Shown here one piece after another: positions 35,977 through 44,408 of a stretch of 64,000 bases of DNA. The stretch is from Parabacteroides sp. An277. GTDB taxonomy: Bacteria; Bacteroidota; Bacteroidia; Bacteroidales; Tannerellaceae. Where the stretch lies: NCBI RefSeq assembly GCF_002159645.1, contig NZ_NFJB01000010.1, forward strand, positions 1 through 64,000, read 5' to 3'. Numbering within the stretch: the stretch's first letter is position 1; every line of letters begins with the position of its first letter. A program made the position numbers and the translations under genes. The notes below the pieces were generated by a model, which saw only the letters and a list, made by a program, of their open reading frames with translations, was not told the DNA's origin and ran no database searches.

Positions 35977-36894
35977 ATGATGAACGAAGAAGACAAGAAA
36001 ATAGAAGATTGGTTAGAGCGGTTGCAGATGCAACGCAAAATAGATGTAGACAAAAACTGGAAGCAATTGCACCAGCGCATTCATCGAGACGAGACAAAAC
36101 GACGCTTACTTCGCATCGCATACCGGATGGCAGCCGTTTTGTTATTGCCTGCCTTGCTCCTTTCCGGCTATCTATATCAGCAACTCAACCAATTAGAATC
36201 CCAACCGATAGCGCAAGTCGAGTTAACTACGGCCTACGGGGTTGTATCCAAGGTTAAACTATCCGATGGCTCGGAGGTATGGTTAAATTCTGGTTCGAAA
36301 TTAATTTATCCTTCGCGATTTGAAGGAGAAAAACGGACGGTATTCTTATCTGGCGAAGCCTATTTCCATGTCATGTCCGACCGCACACATCGTTTTGAAG
36401 TGCAAACCGGGCATGGATTGGTGGTAAGCGCTTACGGGACAGAGTTCAATGTTCAAGCCTACGACGATGAAACCGACATTATTGCCACATTAGCAAACGG
36501 GAACATCGAAGTTGAACAAACGAATACCCGCCAACGCGAAGACTTACAACCCGGCGAACAACTTATTTACACGAAAAAAGAGGGTAAAATGCAGACAAAA
36601 GAAGCCAGCCTCTTGGCTGAAACCGCTTGGCGAGAGGGTAAAATCGTTTTCCGCCGAACTCCCATGCAAGAGGTAGTCCGTCAATTGTCGCGCCACTTCA
36701 ACGTCGACATCCAATTGCAAGGAAAAGAACTCTACGAATATACCTATTCGGCCACGTTTACGACCGAAACCCTCACGGAAATCCTTGATTTATTAGAAAA
36801 AACAGCCCCTATCCGGTGTGAAATCATCCACCCGGAACCAACCGCCGATTATGCCTTCTCGAAAAAGAAAGTATGGATTCATTCCTTACCTTGA
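35977..36894 (+). CDS. FecR-family anti-sigma factor
   Basis: 305 aa. A cytoplasmic N-terminus (about 1-48) binds the sigma factor; one membrane helix follows (MAAVLLLPALLLSGYLYQQL). The periplasmic part has the FecR core: VKLSDGSEVWLNSGSKLIYP, FEGEKRTVFLSGEAYFHV, YGTEFNVQAY, and the C-terminal DUF4974 domain (FRRTPMQEVVRQLSRHFNVD) that contacts the STN domain of the receptor. Forms the usual trans-envelope cascade with the ECF sigma factor and SusC. Confidence 0.94.
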   Translation: MMNEEDKKIEDWLERLQMQRKIDVDKNWKQLHQRIHRDETKRRLLRIAYRMAAVLLLPALLLSGYLYQQLNQLESQPIAQVELTTAYGVVSKVKLSDGSEVWLNSGSKLIYPSRFEGEKRTVFLSGEAYFHVMSDRTHRFEVQTGHGLVVSAYGTEFNVQAYDDETDIIATLANGNIEVEQTNTRQREDLQPGEQLIYTKKEGKMQTKEASLLAETAWREGKIVFRRTPMQEVVRQLSRHFNVDIQLQGKELYEYTYSATFTTETLTEILDLLEKTAPIRCEIIHPEPTADYAFSKKKVWIHSLP

Positions 36895-36946
36895 ACGAAA
36901 ATGCCGAAGGGCTTGACAAAAAATGAAAAAGATACGAGGAAATCTC

Positions 36947-37028
36947 TATCTTTAGGCTAAAGATACATATCTTTAAGTTGCAGATACGTATCTTCAGACT
37001 GAAGATATATATCTTTAATCTAAAGATA
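36947..37028. repeat. Four-unit 21-bp palindromic array
   Basis: Four 19-bp dyads of the form TATCTTTAGNCTAAAGATA are centred at 36956, 36977, 36998 and 37019, exactly 21 bp apart. Units 1, 3 and 4 are near-perfect palindromes; unit 2 is degraded. In unit 3 both arms carry matching changes (CTTCAG with CTGAAG), which suggests the pairing itself is kept. It lies between fecR-like and susC-like genes. Same family as 42868-42907 and the dyad at 21352-21370. Confidence 0.9.
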
Positions 37029-37254
37029 GAAAATTCTTCGGATGTTTTGAACTTTTGAAAAGGGCTTTTGAAATATAGCCCAAGGCTTTCCGAAAATAAA
37101 TTCGACATAAATCAAAAAAAGTAAGAATTTCCCATAGGGTATTTCCCGACTGGTTTCGTCAATATAGCAAAGACATTTTAATAATAACACAGTAAAAAAG
37201 TAATATCATGAAGAAAGAAACAGACACCGGATAAGAAAAGAAAAGCGGAGACGT

Positions 37255-37317
37255 TGGCTCGCCTCCGCGCGTAAACCCCGCTGCCTTGCCCGAACATCCT
37301 ACCTTTCGAAAGGCAGC
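37255..37317 (+). ncRNA. Structured leader upstream of susC-like gene
   Basis: GCGGAG (37255-37260) pairs with CTCCGC (37263-37268 region, short loop), and GCTGCCTT (37280-37287) pairs with AAGGCAGC (37310-37317). Two hairpins within 120 bp of the susC-like start suggest a folded 5' leader, possibly a target of a regulatory RNA as known for other PULs. It fills part of the 471-bp gap at 36895-37365; no -7 element of standard type was recognised, as expected for an ECF-dependent promoter. Confidence 0.4.
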
Positions 37318-37365
37318 CTTAAGAGATAAACAAGTATTTACCTAAATGATTTACAGCGTAAAAAT

Positions 37366-40300
37366 ATGAAGAAAATTATAACACTTCAGCATTTTAAATC
37401 ATCTTATGATTTATTACCTAAAATACCCATGCGTATGCGGATTACATCATTATTGTTAGCCGGTTTTCTGGTGCAGACACAAGCCGCCTCGCTCTATTCG
37501 CAAGAAACGCGTATCTCGTTGGAGATGAAAAATACAACGGTAGAAAAAGTATTGGACGAAATCGAGGCGAAGTCCGATTATTCTTTCTTATATAATCATA
37601 CCCTAATCAATGTGGATAGAAGGGTCTCTATCGATGTGGATGCGAAAGACATCGAATCGGTACTTCATACCCTTTTCAATGGCACGGATGTAGTTTATAC
37701 CATCAAAAATAACCAAATCATCTTAAGCAGAAGGGCAAACCATCAGGTAGAAAACCCAGCCACACAAGGGACACAACAACGAAAGATGGTGAGCGGTACG
37801 GTAGTAGATGCTTCCGGTGTGCCTGTGATTGGGGCAAATGTCTATGAGAAAGGGACAACCAACGGTACGATAACCGATATGGACGGTCGTTTCTCTTTAG
37901 AAGCAAGTACCAGCTCGACACTGGAAATCTCGTATATCGGCTATACGGCCCAAACGATAAAAGTAGGCCATCAAAACACTTTTCACATCACCCTGAAAGA
38001 AGATTCCAAAGCATTGGAAGAAGTGGTGGTGGTTGGTTATGGTACGCAAAAGAAAGTGAATCTGACAGGAGCCATATCAACAGTGAAAATGGATGACGTA
38101 ATAGGAAATCGACCTGTAGGCAATACGGCGCAAGCATTAGAAGGTGCTATTCCGGGTTTGCAAGTAAGCCGCAATAATGGCAAACCAGGTACGACTATCA
38201 ATATGAACGTACGAGGAGCGACTTCGATCAACGACAATACAAATGGGGCGCCTCTGGTCTTGGTAGACAACGTCCCGATGGATATAGACTTATTGGATCC
38301 AAATGACATAGAAAGTGTAACGACTTTGAAAGATGCTGCCGCATCGGCTATCTATGGAGCACGTGCGGCTTTTGGTGTGATTCTTATTACAACTAAGCAA
38401 GGGAAGAAAGATGCTCCGATGCGGGTAACTTACAATAATAACTTTTCTTTTTCCCAACCAGCCTCTTTGTTGGATAAAGTAAATCCTTATCGGACTGTAC
38501 AAACGTATGCCGACATGGGATTACAACGCTATTACGGAGGGCAAGATACAGGGCAATGGCTCCAATTTATAAACGAATACGACCAAGGACAACATCCCGA
38601 AGGTTATCTGTGGTCGGATGGCGTTCGATATAACCTGGCGGCATCCGATGTGATCGACGACATGATGGCCAAAGTCGGATTCCAACAACAACATAATATT
38701 TCTGTTTCAGGAGGAAGTAAAAAAGCAACTTATCGTGTGGCATTTGGTATGATTGATGAGAACGGTGTATTAGTAGGAGATAAAGATACTTATAAAAGAT
38801 ATAACGCATCAGCTTTTGTAAGTATGGATGCGAATAAGTACCTAACCGTACAAACCGATATCCGTTATTCAGATTCTAATACTTCTACAGCCGTTGGCGG
38901 AACATCCGAATGGGGTTCTGCCGGGATATGGGCTTTTGCACAAAATCGTCCATCCAATACGCCATTAGGTTCTGGATATACGACGGAAGATGGTACAGAA
39001 TTATTGCCATACGGCACACCACGTAACTTCTTGGAACTTTCCACTCCTAAAATAAATAGGAACAATAATATCCGTCTATTAGGGCGATTGATCGCAAAGC
39101 CTATTCAAGACTTAGAAATTATAGGTGAATACAGCTTTAACCGTTATTGGGCATCCGAAAGGACATTCAACGACCAGTTCGATTTCATAGAGACCATAAC
39201 AGGTGAAAGGAAAACATCCTATAATACTTCCACCTATACCATGCTCCAATCCTTCGAGACGACCAATGCCATCAACGCGTATGCAACCTATAGCAAAGAA
39301 ATAGACGATCACTCCTTTTCGGCGATGGTGGGTTATAACCAAGAGAATTGGTATAGCGAATCATTACAAGCGTCCAGACAAGACCCTATTAATCAGAAAT
39401 TGCCATCCATTTCTCAATCGACCGGAACGATAGAATCCGAAGATCATTTCTATGAATATGCGATACGAAGCTTATTTTATCGCGTGAACTATTCTTATAA
39501 AGGGAAATATCTATTTGAAGCTAATGGTAGATATGATGGATCTTCTCGTTTTCCAAAAGATGATCGTTTCGGATTTTTCCCGTCTTTCTCAGCAGGATGG
39601 CGTATATCCGAAGAAGCTTTTATGGAAAGTACGAAGGATTATCTTAATAACCTAAAGTTAAGAGCTTCATGGGGAAGCATTGGCAATCAAAACGTAGATT
39701 ATTATGCCTACTTGGCAACGATGGCAGCTAACAGTAGCTTGAATTGGATCCTTCCAGGTTCCGACAAATACGTTACAACACTCGATCCTCCTGGATTAGT
39801 AAGTTCTTCATTTACTTGGGAAACTGTAAACACATTGGACGTGGGTATAGATTTGAATATGTTCAATCGATTAGGCATTATTTTCGATTGGTATAAACGA
39901 GATACCAAAGATATGTTGACTGCAGCCCAACCTCTGCCTTCTGTCCTAGGTGCATCTGCCCCAAAAGTCAATGCGGCAAACATGACGAGTAAAGGTTGGG
40001 AATTGTCATTGACATGGAATGACCAAATAGGGAAAGTAAAATACAATGTGGGTCTCAATCTATATGATTCAAGGTCTAAAATAACAAAATATAGTAATGA
40101 CGAGCAGTTACTGACCTACACCGATACGGAAGATAACGTCGAGAAAACTTATTATCGGGAAGGTATGGAGTTTGGAGAGATATGGGGCTATCAAACGGAC
40201 CGTTTCTATACGGTAAATGATTTTGTAGACGGTAAATTGAAAGAGAATATTCCTGCTTTCCGTGGCCAAAATAGGGATAATGTACAACCTGGAGACATCT

Positions 40301-40923
40301 TATATAAAGACTTAGATGGCGACGGGGAAATAAGCAATGGAGATAATTCATTGAATAACCCTGGTGATTTGAGTGTCATAGGGAATAGTACTCCGCGCTT
40401 CCAATATGGAATTACAGGAGGCATTTCTTATCGCGACTTCGATTTGTCTTTCTTCTTCACCGGAGTGGGTAAACGCGATTTGTGGATTAGCCAATTATGG
40501 ATACCAAGTGGACAATTTCCTTCAGCAATAGAAGAATATCAAACGGATTATTGGACGGAAGAAAATCAAAATGCTTTTTATCCACGTTTGTATGGAGAAG
40601 GTGGAAATGATAGCTATAACCACCAACGCCAAACGAAATATCTATTTGACGGTTCTTATGTCCGTTTGAAGAATGTAACGATTGGGTATAATCTTCCGAA
40701 AGCAATCTGTACGAAACTAAACATTCAACGTTTTAGGATATTCTTAAGTGGTGAGAATTTATTTACTATACACCATTTACCCACAGGATATTATCCGGAT
40801 ACGTATAGCATGTCTCCAGGAAGTAACAAGATAGATGCCAATATCGAAGGTGATTCAAGCGCAAACGGTTGGGCTTATCCTTTGATGCGGCAATATTCAT
40901 TCGGTATTAACCTTACATTTTAA
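37366..40923 (+). CDS. SusC/RagA TonB-dependent receptor with STN signalling domain
   Basis: 1185 aa outer-membrane glycan importer. After the signal peptide (ITSLLLAGFLVQTQAASLYS) comes an STN domain (ISLEMKNTTVEKVLDEIEAK to NNQIILSRR), which links the receptor to the FecR/ECF pair; then the carboxypeptidase-like domain (GVPVIGANVYEKGTTNGTIT), the TonB box region (EEVVVVGYGTQKKVNLTGAI), the plug (GLQVSRNNGKPGTTINMNVR, IYGARAAFGVILITTKQGK) and a 22-strand barrel ending QYSFGINLTF with a terminal Phe. Pairs with the SusD-like gene 16 bp downstream. Full length. Confidence 0.97.
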   Translation: MKKIITLQHFKSSYDLLPKIPMRMRITSLLLAGFLVQTQAASLYSQETRISLEMKNTTVEKVLDEIEAKSDYSFLYNHTLINVDRRVSIDVDAKDIESVLHTLFNGTDVVYTIKNNQIILSRRANHQVENPATQGTQQRKMVSGTVVDASGVPVIGANVYEKGTTNGTITDMDGRFSLEASTSSTLEISYIGYTAQTIKVGHQNTFHITLKEDSKALEEVVVVGYGTQKKVNLTGAISTVKMDDVIGNRPVGNTAQALEGAIPGLQVSRNNGKPGTTINMNVRGATSINDNTNGAPLVLVDNVPMDIDLLDPNDIESVTTLKDAAASAIYGARAAFGVILITTKQGKKDAPMRVTYNNNFSFSQPASLLDKVNPYRTVQTYADMGLQRYYGGQDTGQWLQFINEYDQGQHPEGYLWSDGVRYNLAASDVIDDMMAKVGFQQQHNISVSGGSKKATYRVAFGMIDENGVLVGDKDTYKRYNASAFVSMDANKYLTVQTDIRYSDSNTSTAVGGTSEWGSAGIWAFAQNRPSNTPLGSGYTTEDGTELLPYGTPRNFLELSTPKINRNNNIRLLGRLIAKPIQDLEIIGEYSFNRYWASERTFNDQFDFIETITGERKTSYNTSTYTMLQSFETTNAINAYATYSKEIDDHSFSAMVGYNQENWYSESLQASRQDPINQKLPSISQSTGTIESEDHFYEYAIRSLFYRVNYSYKGKYLFEANGRYDGSSRFPKDDRFGFFPSFSAGWRISEEAFMESTKDYLNNLKLRASWGSIGNQNVDYYAYLATMAANSSLNWILPGSDKYVTTLDPPGLVSSSFTWETVNTLDVGIDLNMFNRLGIIFDWYKRDTKDMLTAAQPLPSVLGASAPKVNAANMTSKGWELSLTWNDQIGKVKYNVGLNLYDSRSKITKYSNDEQLLTYTDTEDNVEKTYYREGMEFGEIWGYQTDRFYTVNDFVDGKLKENIPAFRGQNRDNVQPGDILYKDLDGDGEISNGDNSLNNPGDLSVIGNSTPRFQYGITGGISYRDFDLSFFFTGVGKRDLWISQLWIPSGQFPSAIEEYQTDYWTEENQNAFYPRLYGEGGNDSYNHQRQTKYLFDGSYVRLKNVTIGYNLPKAICTKLNIQRFRIFLSGENLFTIHHLPTGYYPDTYSMSPGSNKIDANIEGDSSANGWAYPLMRQYSFGINLTF

Positions 40924-40939
40924 TTAGGAGGATTGAGCA

Positions 40940-42859
40940 ATGAAAAAAGTAATTATAAGCATCAGTAGCATTTTGTTTTTATTTTCATCTTGTCTGAATA
41001 ATGATTATTTGGACCGATTGCCTTTAGACCAGCAAACAGAAGAGACGGCATTTTCGTCTTATGAGAATTTCCAAACGTATGCATGGCAATTCTATACTTA
41101 CTTGGAGGCAGATGCTGGTCCGACGTCTTTAGACGCAGGCCCGACGTCCACAAGCATATTTGATTGTTATTCAGATAATGGTTTCTTCGGTAGTCCGAAT
41201 AACGAAAACCCTTGGGTATGGCAAACCGTTACAGTGCCCAGCACCACAAATAATTGGGATACGCCTTATACTCGCATCCGTGCCATTAATATTCTGTTGG
41301 ACAACATTGATGCATCAAGTATGACGGATGAAGAAAAGAATCATTGGCGAAGCGTAGGCTATTTCTTTAAGGCAAATGAATATTACCGGTTGATTGCTTA
41401 TTTCGGTAGTGCGATTTGGGTCGAACATGCCTTGCAAGATACAGATACCGATGTGCTTTATAGTGCACGTATGCCACGCGAGGAGTTAGCAGCTAAAGTT
41501 CTGGATATGTTAGAATACGCCAAAGATAATATCCAAATAAACGGAGATGGAGATAATACTATTAATCGAGACGTTGTATTAGCATTGATTTCTCGTTTCG
41601 GCTTATTTGAAGGAACATGGCAAAAGTATCATGGCATTTCGAATGGAGAAGCTTATTTGCAAGCAAGCTTTGAGGCATCCAACGAATTGATAGCGGCCCA
41701 TCCACAAGTTCATGTTAATTACGACGAACTTTTCAATTCGGAAAGTTTGGCTGGCATTGAGGGTATTTTATTATACAAGAACTTCTTATCTGATGGGAAA
41801 GGACATAATATGACGCGCTATGTCCGTACTTCTTCTCATTATGGTGAGGTTTGCGCAGAGGCCATAGCTGCTTATCTTTGCCAAGATGGAAAACCTATCT
41901 ATACGAGCGATTTGTTTGAAGGAGATAAGGAAACAGGCGACGCAGATGTCTATACCGAGTTTCGGAACCGCGATTACCGTTTGTATTGGAATGTATGCCC
42001 TCCATATAAAGTAAATAGCCCCTCGGCCACAAATACAGATATGGCATTGGTTACAGACACCGAGAATCCGGTAGATCGGGAATATATAGACTTAATGGCC
42101 GAATTATGTGCAGGGACAACTTCGACCAAGACCTTGCCCATGTTGCAATGGGCTGGGCAAATCTTGCGGGAGATTCCTCATTTCCGCGAGAATGCATACG
42201 GCATGGGGCAAGGTTTCATGACTTCGTATGGAGGCTATTATGTATGGAAATACTATAATACGGTAACACCTGTCAATTCGGCGGGGAATTTGAATTCAAC
42301 AGATTATCCTTTATTCCGCATGGGAGAAGTCATGGTAAACCATGCAGAAGCTGCTTTCGAATTAGGTAAATTCAACCAAAGCGTGGCGGATGCGACTATC
42401 AATGTCCTTCGGGATCGCGCACATGTAGCTCACATGCAAGTATCAGAAATCACCTCCGATTTTGACCCGAAGCGCGATATAAGCGTAGATCCTGTTTTGT
42501 GGGAAATACGCCGTGAACGCCGGGTAGAATTGATGTTCGAAGGTTTTCGCAATGATGATTTGCGCCGATGGAAGAAGGGAGAATATATGAATAAACAACA
42601 GGTAGGCGTTTATCTGAAGAAATCGGATCTGGAAGATGAGCGGCATCGCGGGGAAGAGGCAAACGTAAACAACTTCCTGCTCCAGTTGGATCGCCAAGGC
42701 GACGAAGGACGTGTGGTATTCTTCTCGGATCCAATCGTATCCGGAAAAGGTTGGCAAGATTATTATTACTTGTATCCGCTTCCAAGCAATGAATTATTAT
42801 TGAATAAGAACTTGGAACAAAACCCAGGCTATCCGGCCACTAATACGGGATCTAACTAA
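40940..42859 (+). CDS. SusD/RagB-family glycan-binding lipoprotein
   Basis: 639 aa, lipobox FLFSSC with Cys19. The N-terminal SusD domain starts NNDYLDRLPLDQQTEETAFS; TPR-like helices follow (NHWRSVGYFFKANEYYRLIA) and the C-terminal domain has RRERRVELMFEGFRNDDLRR and LYPLPSNELLLNKNLEQNPGY. It caps the SusC barrel and binds the glycan on the cell surface. Near the mature N-terminus the segment DAGPTSLDAGPTST is a 21-bp in-frame duplication. Substrate not predictable from this sequence alone. Confidence 0.97.
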   Translation: MKKVIISISSILFLFSSCLNNDYLDRLPLDQQTEETAFSSYENFQTYAWQFYTYLEADAGPTSLDAGPTSTSIFDCYSDNGFFGSPNNENPWVWQTVTVPSTTNNWDTPYTRIRAINILLDNIDASSMTDEEKNHWRSVGYFFKANEYYRLIAYFGSAIWVEHALQDTDTDVLYSARMPREELAAKVLDMLEYAKDNIQINGDGDNTINRDVVLALISRFGLFEGTWQKYHGISNGEAYLQASFEASNELIAAHPQVHVNYDELFNSESLAGIEGILLYKNFLSDGKGHNMTRYVRTSSHYGEVCAEAIAAYLCQDGKPIYTSDLFEGDKETGDADVYTEFRNRDYRLYWNVCPPYKVNSPSATNTDMALVTDTENPVDREYIDLMAELCAGTTSTKTLPMLQWAGQILREIPHFRENAYGMGQGFMTSYGGYYVWKYYNTVTPVNSAGNLNSTDYPLFRMGEVMVNHAEAAFELGKFNQSVADATINVLRDRAHVAHMQVSEITSDFDPKRDISVDPVLWEIRRERRVELMFEGFRNDDLRRWKKGEYMNKQQVGVYLKKSDLEDERHRGEEANVNNFLLQLDRQGDEGRVVFFSDPIVSGKGWQDYYYLYPLPSNELLLNKNLEQNPGYPATNTGSN

Positions 42860-42867
42860 CCAATCTC

Positions 42868-42907
42868 TATCTTTAGACTAAAGATATATATCTGCAGCCT
42901 AAAGATA
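42868..42907. repeat. Two-unit 21-bp palindromic array
   Basis: Dyads TATCTTTAGACTAAAGATA (centre 42877) and TATCTGCAGCCTAAAGATA (centre 42898) are 21 bp apart. The outer flanks AATCTCTATCTTTAG and CTAAAGATAGAGATT also pair, so the whole about 53-bp stretch can form one long cruciform. It is placed inside the PUL operon between susD-like and sulfatase genes and may act as a partial terminator or processing site. Confidence 0.88.
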
Positions 42908-42970
42908 GAGATTTACTAACTACATACCTAATTTTATAAGGCATAGACAAAGATTTTAAATGCGATCATC

Positions 42971-44392
42971 ATGAATCTTCTAAAGTATAGTTTGTGTTTA
43001 CTGGTGGGAAGTTTTGCTGCTTCTCCAACTGCTTTTTCGCAAGAGAGAGTAAACGTGGTATTTATCTTGGCGGATGATTTGGGATATGGCGACTTGAGTT
43101 GTTACGGGCAAGAGAAATTCCAGACTCCTAACATCGATGAATTGGCACGGCATGGCATGCGTTTTACGCAATGTTATTCAGGGACAACCGTCAGTGCCCC
43201 TTCGCGATGCAGTTTGGTGACGGGGATGCACACAGGACATGCCTGCATTCGTGGCAATGGAAGCGTCAATCCGGATTACGAAGTGGCTCTTCCTATAGAG
43301 ACGAATACGATTTTCAAATTATTCAAAGAGGCCGGGTATGCAACTGGGGCTTTTGGGAAATGGGGATTAGGTGAAGTCGGTAGTTCTGGAGACCCCAATA
43401 AGCAATCTGTCGACCATTTCTTTGGTTATAATAGTCAGTTGTTGGCTCATAATTATTACCCGGACCATTTATGGGATAATGATACACGGATCAATTATCC
43501 AGAAAATAGCAACGGACAATTCGGTACCTATTCTCAAGATGAGATACACAAGCAGGCGCTTCAATTCATCGACCAAAATCAAGATAAACCGTTCTTTCTA
43601 TTCATCCCATACGTATTACCTCATGCCGAGCTATTAGTTCCAGAAGATAGTATTATTCAACACTTTCGTGGAATGTATCCGGAGCAACCTTTCCAGGGGG
43701 TGGATTCGGGTAAAATGTTCCGAAAAGGCGGATATTGTTCTCAAGTTTACCCCAGAGCGACCTTTGCTGCAATGGTTTATCGGTATGATGTGTATGTAGG
43801 CCAAATCATAGCCAAGTTAAAAGAATTGGGGCTTTATGAAAACACGCTTGTTATTTTTACCAGCGATAACGGACCGCATAAAGAAGGAGGTGCAGATCCT
43901 GCATTTTTCAATAGTAATGGCATTTATCGAGGACTTAAGCGAGATCTTTATGAAGGCGGTATTCGCGTCCCATTCATAGCCTCGTGGCCAGGCCATATCG
44001 CTGAATCTACCACCAACAACCATATGTGCGCTTTTTGGGATATGATGCCTACTTTTAATGAACTATTACAAAACAAAAAGATAGAGACAGACGGCATTAG
44101 CATACTCCCGACTTTGCTTGGAAAGGGAAATCAACAAGCACATGATTACCTTTATTTCGAGTTTCATGAACTCAATGGCAGACAATCCATCCGGCAAGGG
44201 AATTGGAAACTGATCCATCTGAATATACAAAAAGAATCCCGATACGAATTATATAATTTGGCATCCGATCCGTCCGAATATTATAATGTAGTATCTTTGT
44301 ATCCTAAGAAGGCGGAAGAGTTGAAAGCGTTAATGCGGGAAGCACACCGATACGACGAAAATTGGCCACTTCTTCCTTCCGAATTTAAGTAA
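42971..44392 (+). CDS. Secreted sulfatase of the Ser type (S1 family)
   Basis: 473 aa, signal peptide ending near AFSQE. Metal site FILADDLGYGDLSCYG; the modification motif reads SAPSRCSLVTG, with Ser75 where Cys-type enzymes have Cys (C/S-x-P-x-R). It should therefore need an anaerobic sulfatase-maturating radical SAM enzyme to make formylglycine, not an FGE. Further motifs: GKWGLG, FTSDNGPHKEGG. It removes sulfate esters from glycans taken by this locus; the position attacked is unknown. No anSME gene is in the window. Confidence 0.93.
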   Translation: MNLLKYSLCLLVGSFAASPTAFSQERVNVVFILADDLGYGDLSCYGQEKFQTPNIDELARHGMRFTQCYSGTTVSAPSRCSLVTGMHTGHACIRGNGSVNPDYEVALPIETNTIFKLFKEAGYATGAFGKWGLGEVGSSGDPNKQSVDHFFGYNSQLLAHNYYPDHLWDNDTRINYPENSNGQFGTYSQDEIHKQALQFIDQNQDKPFFLFIPYVLPHAELLVPEDSIIQHFRGMYPEQPFQGVDSGKMFRKGGYCSQVYPRATFAAMVYRYDVYVGQIIAKLKELGLYENTLVIFTSDNGPHKEGGADPAFFNSNGIYRGLKRDLYEGGIRVPFIASWPGHIAESTTNNHMCAFWDMMPTFNELLQNKKIETDGISILPTLLGKGNQQAHDYLYFEFHELNGRQSIRQGNWKLIHLNIQKESRYELYNLASDPSEYYNVVSLYPKKAEELKALMREAHRYDENWPLLPSEFK

Positions 44393-44408
44393 AATAAAAA
44401 TTGCATTT

